Source: Ailanthus altissimus (Eukaryota; Streptophyta; Magnoliopsida; Sapindales; Simaroubaceae). Taken from it: a stretch of DNA of 64,000 bases. The notes under the pieces are model-generated. The model saw only the letters and a program-made list of their open reading frames with translations. It was not told the origin of the DNA and did no database searches. The stretch is from contig OX327702.1 of NCBI GenBank assembly GCA_946807835.1, positions 8,556,001 through 8,620,000 on the forward strand, in the 5' to 3' direction. Shown piece by piece: positions 58,491 to 64,000 of the stretch. A program made the position numbers and the translations under genes. Each line of letters opens with the position of its first letter. Position 1 is the stretch's first letter.

Positions 58491-60762
58491 TGTGAGTGAT
58501 TTTAAACCTATGGTGCATACATGTGAGTTTGTGTCTATCATTTAAATATAGCATATGTATCACATACATACATGCACAGTGGATGAGCAGAATATAAATT
58601 ACTCAATGATAAACACAAATTAACTTTTATATGTTATCTCATAAATGTAAAATATTTCAAGATTGAGAAATAGTACCTTGTCAAGCCTTTGGTATATGGT
58701 CGAACCGGAGTACTCACCTTGAAGCAACCCGTTCACAATTCTAGTTCCTCAACAAGATAGGCTTAAGGAAGTTATAATAGTAGCTCTAGAAAATGATTCA
58801 ACTCTTGAAACCTTGTTTCTACCTTATAGTATAAATGGCTAAAATGGAAGGAAAAATAGAATATGTGTGTTTTGTGCTCTCAACACTTGAAACAATTTTC
58901 TAACACTTAGCTAAATTCACTTCTCTCTCACCCTTAATGTCATGAGCAAATTTTTCCTTCATCAATTGAGCAACATATTACTTTTTTATTTGTATATTAT
59001 TTTTCTCCCATTTTCTCACATAATGGCATCTATTATCTAGGTCAATGTTTGCCATTAGTGTTTTGTTTATTATTGTTTACAATAAAACCAAATGAAAACA
59101 AAACAAAATAGAAAACTATTTAAATGGACTTGGCCTAAATTTAGGCCAAATGAGAAACACTTTCTCATTATTAAGAAATATGTTAAGGCCTACCATTTAT
59201 AAGTGCCACTCATTTATACTTATTATATTATTTAATTAATATTAAACAAATAATTTAATCATATTAAATCATGGTAGAAACACGTGCTAATTTAAATAAA
59301 AAATAAATTGTTTGATTTCAATTTAAATAATAATATTATATATTATTATTATTTTATTCAATAAACATTTTAATGAATAAAATAATGATATTATTTATCC
59401 AACAAATAAGGTCATTTTGGTAATTTTTAAATCAAACAATAATTGGCTCACAATGTGCCATGTGTCAACATCTCATTGGTCAACAACTAATTGTTAACTA
59501 ATTGATGTACTTAACTATTAAATTTTAACACGTGAATGAACGAAGAGAGACCGAAGTAAATGTTCGATTTTCTAGAATTTTCTAGATCGAACTATCCAAT
59601 CTAGTATGTTGCTCTAGTGCACAATGAGTACACTTCATATTGTGAGACTCTTTAGGTCCACTCCTGACTTGTCAAACAGAACTATTATGCAAGTTCGAGA
59701 TCAATGCCCCATGTACACGTCACGAATATTACAAATTAGTGCAATAGATCATACAAGTTGAGGTTATAGCTCATACGTATAATCTTTTCACCAATTATAT
59801 CCTGGAAGAGCAATGATATAGATAACTACCGTCAAATCCCTATGGGCTCATCCGTGAATTTATCTCCAAACACGTATCTTAACAAACAATATATGCAAAC
59901 ACTTTTACAATATTGTTTAACCTTATAGAAAACTCTTTTCTTGGGTTTGTTGCTTATGGCCATAAGACTTCTAAGCATCAGGATATATAATTCATTCATG
60001 TGAGCTGACGAATCCCATATCTATACACACCAGACTCTATAAGCATCGATCATACCCAGCGGTCACACTGTGAAAGGTCTGTGACATGCGTGGAACCAAA
60101 GTATAATGGATCACTTACAAGCCCACCGTGGTACTCAGGTCAAATCACCACACATACTACTCAAATCGAGATGACCTTCCATTAATGGCTTCATAAGATG
60201 TCTATTAGGGTCCTCGTTGAGTCTATTCAGTATTCAGTCCTTACTGAACACCTATATGCTATATGAACTTCCAGTAAGCCCATGGTCAGTTAAGAACAAC
60301 CATCTAGATCATCTAGGTATAGTATACACTTCTCTATGTAAAACGATTTCACCAACAGACCTCCATCGGTGAATTAAGACCAAGAACATATAATTTGATA
60401 ATAGACTTACATAATAACATTTCTTATCACCTATTACAACTCTTGCAACTATGTTATTACTAATGTATTCTTAGGTCTTTGTACCGTCACAGACGATATT
60501 CTAACTCTTAAACTTCAGTGATTAATATAACATGCTAACTCTTTAGCATTTATAGTTTTCAATAATATTAACTCTTAACATTGATTTAAACTTTTTTAGA
60601 CCAAATCTAAACCCTTTCAGATCATATAATATCCGTAGTGTCACAAGCATTAAACCATTTAATAATAGTAATTAACGATTTAACAAATAATGAACTGTAT
60701 AAATATTAGAAAATAAAATATTTATATAATAATGGGATGGCATGTGAGCACAAATCCTAACA
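58491..60762 (-). repeat. Copia-3 5' LTR
   Basis: 2272 bases, partner of 50986-53264. It would hold the element's promoter; I do not see an unambiguous TATA box. The conserved core lies at 60030-60320. Confidence 0.93.
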
Positions 60763-61167
60763 ATAACCGCCTCCGGATAACTCCCTGACCTTATTTCTAC
60801 TTTTGACCATCTACTGACTAACTTATGAGCCCTGAGTCCCCCTCAGTCAAAATATATTGTAGGCTTTTCCTACTCAGTAGCTCTCACTAACCTAAATATG
60901 ACCTAGTAGCCCTCTCCAACTTAACTTCGACCTTAGTAGCCCTAAACAAGACCTCAATAGCTCTCTCTAACTTGGCTTCGACCTTAGTAGTCCTAAACTA
61001 TCTCCTCTAAGTAGTTCTCCACTCATTGCCCCTTGAGCTCTAGTGACCTCTACTGAGCTATTGCTTTCCCTCAGTAAATAAATTCTCACTAGTTTGGAGC
61101 TTCTAAGTCTGCCGAACTCTTGTGCCTACAAGTCTACTAAATTTAGTCCAAAACAAGTTTCTTAACA
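60763..61167 (+). repeat. Element C LTR-2, remainder
   Basis: Resumes after copia-3 and matches 48261-48640 of LTR-1 ('gagtccccctcag', 'gtagtcctaaactatctcct', 'ccttgagctctagtgacctc'). The last bases differ from LTR-1, so the end (CTTAACA, 61167) is uncertain by a few bases. Confidence 0.8.
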
Positions 61168-61820
61168 ATTAACAAGTGTAAGGACACTTGGCATTTTTAG
61201 CTTAATAAATGGATAATTGTTCATTTAATACAAAGTCAACCAAACATGTAAAAAGAAATTTTGTATTTTGGTTTTTGGTTTTTGGTTTTTGATGATTTGA
61301 CAATTAAGGAGAAAAATGACTTTTGTCTTTGACAAATGTAAGACACTTGGCATATTTTTTCTTACTTATTGGCCAATTGTCCATTTGCAAAAGAAAAACA
61401 AGTCAAAGTATAAAAGTTATACTTTTTGCTAATTCTTGGTTCGACCATTTGATGTTTGAATAAGAAAATTGGCTTTGTTTATTTTTTATACAGTAGCCAA
61501 GAGTTTAAGTTAAAGAAATTAATTCTTGCAAATCTAAAGCAAATATTCTAGTGTTTCGAGCTCACTACGTTAGGACTTAGAATTGTTCGGGGGTATACTT
61601 TAAAAGTAAGCTCTATGCTTAATAATTTGAAAGCTAACTTTCATTTTGGTAAGTGTTTTTCAATTATTATTTTTGTATATTGTTATACCTTTGCTTGTAT
61701 GAGATACATGTGATGAAATATAGTTTTGAAATGTATCTTATGTTTCCACTGCGTGTTTTGTGTGACACGTATTTGCATTTCACTACCTATACATACACTC
61801 TTACACATCATATTTCAACA

Positions 61821-62127
61821 ATTTGAATTTGTGATTGTTAGTGGCAAGTTTGTTTTAAGATGCTCGTGCTCGATCAGGGTGGTCAATCAAATCGAGAAGG
61901 GCACTCGATAATCGAGGATGATTTTTTCAATACGAGGGCTACAAGTCAACTCGAGGACATCTTTAGGCCTACACTCATGGGTCTGACTTTGTATGCTACA
62001 TCAGATGGACTAGGCTTTATAGTGAGTGGGCCTATGGACCAAAATCCAAGGGAGAACAATTTGAGTATTTTATTTCTCTTTACTTCAAACTTATTTTTAA
62101 TTGATAGGAAAATTTTAATATCCTCCA
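61821..62127. other. No gene seen
   Basis: Plant DNA between the outer LTR and the MITE-like element. Overlapping short frames on both strands have no recognisable domains. Confidence 0.35.
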
Positions 62128-63900
62128 TTAGAACTAAAGGTGGGCAGCTTCGGATACGAGTCAGGTTCAAGTCCACTTGACCCTAACCGATTCTAAATTA
62201 AGATATATATTTTTTACTCGAGTTTGGGTTAGGTCGAGAGAAAATTTTCGGAATCTTAAACCGGGTTAAATCAAGTTTCTCTTTCTCTCTTGCGCTAATT
62301 TAGAAGTTGAGCTGATTTTTTGTAGACTTTTTTGAATTGTTTTTTATATATATAAGTTTTGGGTTTAGTTAAATTTTTTATACGAGGTTGGGTTTTAATT
62401 GGGCTTGGAGTTTTTTAGAATTTATTTTATTTAAAAAAATATTTAATAGAGTTTTATTTTGAAAAAATATATGAACTTCTTTTATTGAGTTAATTGGATT
62501 AATTGAATAATTGAATGCTCTTTCTAATTCTCCAATCCTCTCTCCAATAATATTGAATTGAATTAAGTGAATTACAATTTTGATTAAATTAAATTCTATT
62601 TTTTAATATTAAAGTGAAATTAAAAAAATTAATTATATTAAAATTTATAATTCCATTTCTAAATTTTAATTATATTTGCAAGTATCATTACAAGTCTAAA
62701 TTTTATAATTCCAAATGCAATTTAATGTACACTAAATTTTATAGCTTCAATTCAATTTACATTAAATTTTAGAATTTCAATTCTAACTCAATTTACATTA
62801 AAGTTTATAATTACAATTTCAATTCAATTTACATTAACTTTTATAATTCCATTTCCTATTTCAATTTCATTAAATTTTATAATTCCAATTCCATTAAGTT
62901 TTAAAATTAATTCTAATTAAATTTACATAAAATATTATAATTTCAAATCTAATTACATAAAATATTATAATTCCAATTCCAATTCTATTAAATCTTATAA
63001 TTCCAATTTTAAATACATAAAATGTTATTATTCTAATTCCAATTCTATTAAATTTAATAATTCTAATCCAAATTTTAATTATATTTACAAGTACCATTAC
63101 AATTCTAAATTTTATAATTCCAATTTCATTAAATTTTATGATTCCAATTCCATTAAATTTTATAATTCTAATTCAATTTACATTAAATTTATAATTACAA
63201 TTTCAATTCAATTTACATTAAATTTTATAATTCCAATTTTAATTCAATTTACATTAAATTATATAATTCTAATTCCTACTAAATTTACATTAAAGTTTAT
63301 AATCGCAATTCCAATTCAATTTACATTAAATTTTATAATTCAAATTCCTATTCCAATTACAATAAATTTTATAATTTCAATCCCAATTCCATTAAATTTT
63401 TAATTCTAATTCAAAAATTATATTTAAATTTTATAATTCTAATTTTATTAAATTTTATAATTTCAATTCCAATTACATTAAATTTTATAGCTCCAATTTA
63501 AATTCTATTAAATTTTATAATTTCAATTTCAATTATATTAAATTTTATAATTCCAATTTCAATTATATTAAATTTTATAATTTCAATTCCAATTCCAATT
63601 CCAATTCCATTGAATTTTATAATTCTCATTTCAATTTCATTAAATTTTATAATCTCAATTACATTTAATTTTATAATTTTAATTCAATTTACATTAATTT
63701 TTGAAAAATTTCTGATTTGGAAAATTCCCGGATTAGTTCAAAAAAATTTTGAACCGCCCCGACCCGATCGAGATCCTTAGAATAGTCCCAATTGGTCTCA
63801 ATTACAATTTTTGAACTCATACCGACTCAAAAATTTTGAGACGGATTGGTCGAGTCAGTTCGAGTATGAGAATTACACCCACCCATAATAATTTAGAACT
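62128..63900. mobile_element. Possible hAT-like MITE with TTAGAACT duplication
   Basis: Identical TTAGAACT lies at 62128-62135 and 63893-63900; eight bases is the hAT duplication length. The inner ends read AAAGGTGGGCAGC on the left and, reversed, ATGGGTGGGTGTAA on the right, like the GGGTGGGC ends of plant hAT MITEs. Next to each end is a GC-richer patch of 'gggtc/gaccc' words (62150-62270, 63730-63870). No transposase is present. The right end carries about six extra bases before the duplication, so the exact termini are unsure. Confidence 0.45.
62690..63695. repeat. AT-rich minisatellite, about 1 kb
   Basis: Some 30 degenerate units are built on 'tacattaaattttataatt' joined to 'ccaattccaattcaa'-type spacers, with period about 30-45. 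The array occupies the middle of the MITE-like element. An Ile-rich minus-strand frame (63097-62894) is an artefact. Confidence 0.85.
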
Positions 63901-64000
63901 TGAAACAGAATAAGGGATTCCTATTATGTTGGAGTGCAAATATTGTAATGGAAAGAAAATGTGTATTTAGGTAATTTTATCTAACAAAACAAAAAACTAT
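63901..64000. other. No feature seen
   Basis: Short AT-rich tail of the window. Confidence 0.3.

Larger units (their letters stand above)
50986..60762 (-). mobile_element. Copia-3: Ty1/copia element inserted in LTR-2 of element C
   Basis: The LTRs are 50986-53264 (2279 bases) and 58491-60762 (2272 bases), both TGTGAGTGATTTTAAAC to CAACA/TAACA. The flanks AAAAC (50981-50985) and ATAAC (60763-60767) are a 5-base duplication with one change; the uninterrupted LTR-1 has 'cttgttatagcc' at the equivalent place (48254-48265). The primer site is at the right and the polypurine tract at the left, so it reads on the minus strand. Gene order is gag, protease, integrase, RT, RNase H. It is the best-preserved coding element here, but it is dead. 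Confidence 0.94.
37675..61167 (+). mobile_element. Element C: non-autonomous LTR retrotransposon with both LTRs interrupted
   Basis: LTR-1 is 37675-37761 plus 47097-48662; LTR-2 is 50307-50985 plus 60763 to about 61167. Both start TGTT-G/A-G-x-GGTAA and share a long common text (for example 'gggcccgaac', 'agacctttataa', 'atggcctccacaagtccaaa' or its variant, 'ggattttgatgatgag'). A polypurine stretch AAGAACTAAGGGGA (50289-50302) lies just before LTR-2, which sets plus orientation. The interior (48663-50306) is only 1.64 kb and has no gag or pol, so the element is LARD/TRIM-like. The left flank is AAGTT (37670-37674). AAGTG occurs at the right (61174-61178), a possible duplication with one mismatch, but the exact LTR-2 end is uncertain. 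Confidence 0.82.
36431..61820 (+). mobile_element. Outermost copia LTR, split into 36431-37674 and about 61175-61820
   Basis: The left part starts TGTTGGAG and follows the plus-oriented LTR core ('gtgatccaccatactttggc' at about 36970) down to 37674. Its missing 3' part is recognisable at 61175-61820, with 'gacttagaattgttcggggg' (other copies: gaactagaattgtgaac) and 'tttccactgcgt', and ends TTTCAACA. Everything between is the nested element C. No convincing 5-base duplication was found at the outer edges (ATATA left, ATTTG right). No internal region follows, so it is probably a solo LTR. It is the oldest layer of the nest. Confidence 0.72.

Noticed and set aside
62894..63097. An Ile-rich minus-strand frame
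   Set aside because: Artefact of the AT-rich minisatellite.

Overview
This is a gene-poor, AT-rich stretch of nuclear DNA from a seed plant, probably a eudicot. The evidence is plant-type Ty1/copia retrotransposons with initiator-Met-tRNA primer sites, a CACTA (En/Spm) DNA transposon, gypsy-type LTR remnants, a fragment resembling the plant Golgi-tether gene COG4, and a short piece of plastid-like 16S rRNA gene. I find no intact host gene. Every coding stretch is a transposon relic or a broken fragment.

Layout. 1-2860: old retrotransposon-like sequence with CT-rich low-complexity DNA. 2865-14750: a CACTA element on the minus strand. Its TNP2-like 5' part lies at 14.0-14.7 kb, its second-gene exons at 3.9-4.8 kb and its subterminal repeats at 2.9-3.4 kb. 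It has been broken up by a solo gypsy-like LTR (5417-6864, exact duplication GTCAT), a solo copia LTR (7365-9820) and a deletion-scarred plus-strand copia element (11399-14037). 14750-26241: mostly unassigned AT-rich DNA holding the COG4 fragment (16665-17077), a gypsy-like LTR (about 17680-18900), the plastid 16S fragment (19027-19112) and a decayed gypsy-type element with a PF04195-like domain. 26242-34574: a complete but dead short-LTR copia element (duplication ATTTT), with a solo LTR of a different family (29999-32203, duplication TTTAT) inserted between its protease and integrase.

36431-61820 is the centrepiece, a four-element nest about 25 kb long. A plus-strand copia-type LTR (36431-37674 and about 61175-61820) is split by a non-autonomous LTR element here called C. 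Each of C's two LTRs is in turn split by a separate minus-strand copia element: copia-2 (37762-47096) in the left LTR and copia-3 (50986-60762) in the right. Inner elements have recognisable LTR pairs, primer sites and polypurine tracts. The 1.6-kb interior of C has no recognisable gene and consists largely of degenerate tandem arrays.

61821-64000: a possible hAT-like MITE with an 8-bp flanking duplication, filled with about 1 kb of AT-rich minisatellite.

Themes across the window: eight LTR copies share one conserved core; two related copia leaders keep four spaced CTGTAGC motifs; GC-rich CGCTG-type repeats recur in unrelated elements; premature stops in copia-3 mostly fit loss of methylated cytosines in CG and CHG contexts. 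Boundaries without a stated duplication are approximate, and identities were judged by eye.
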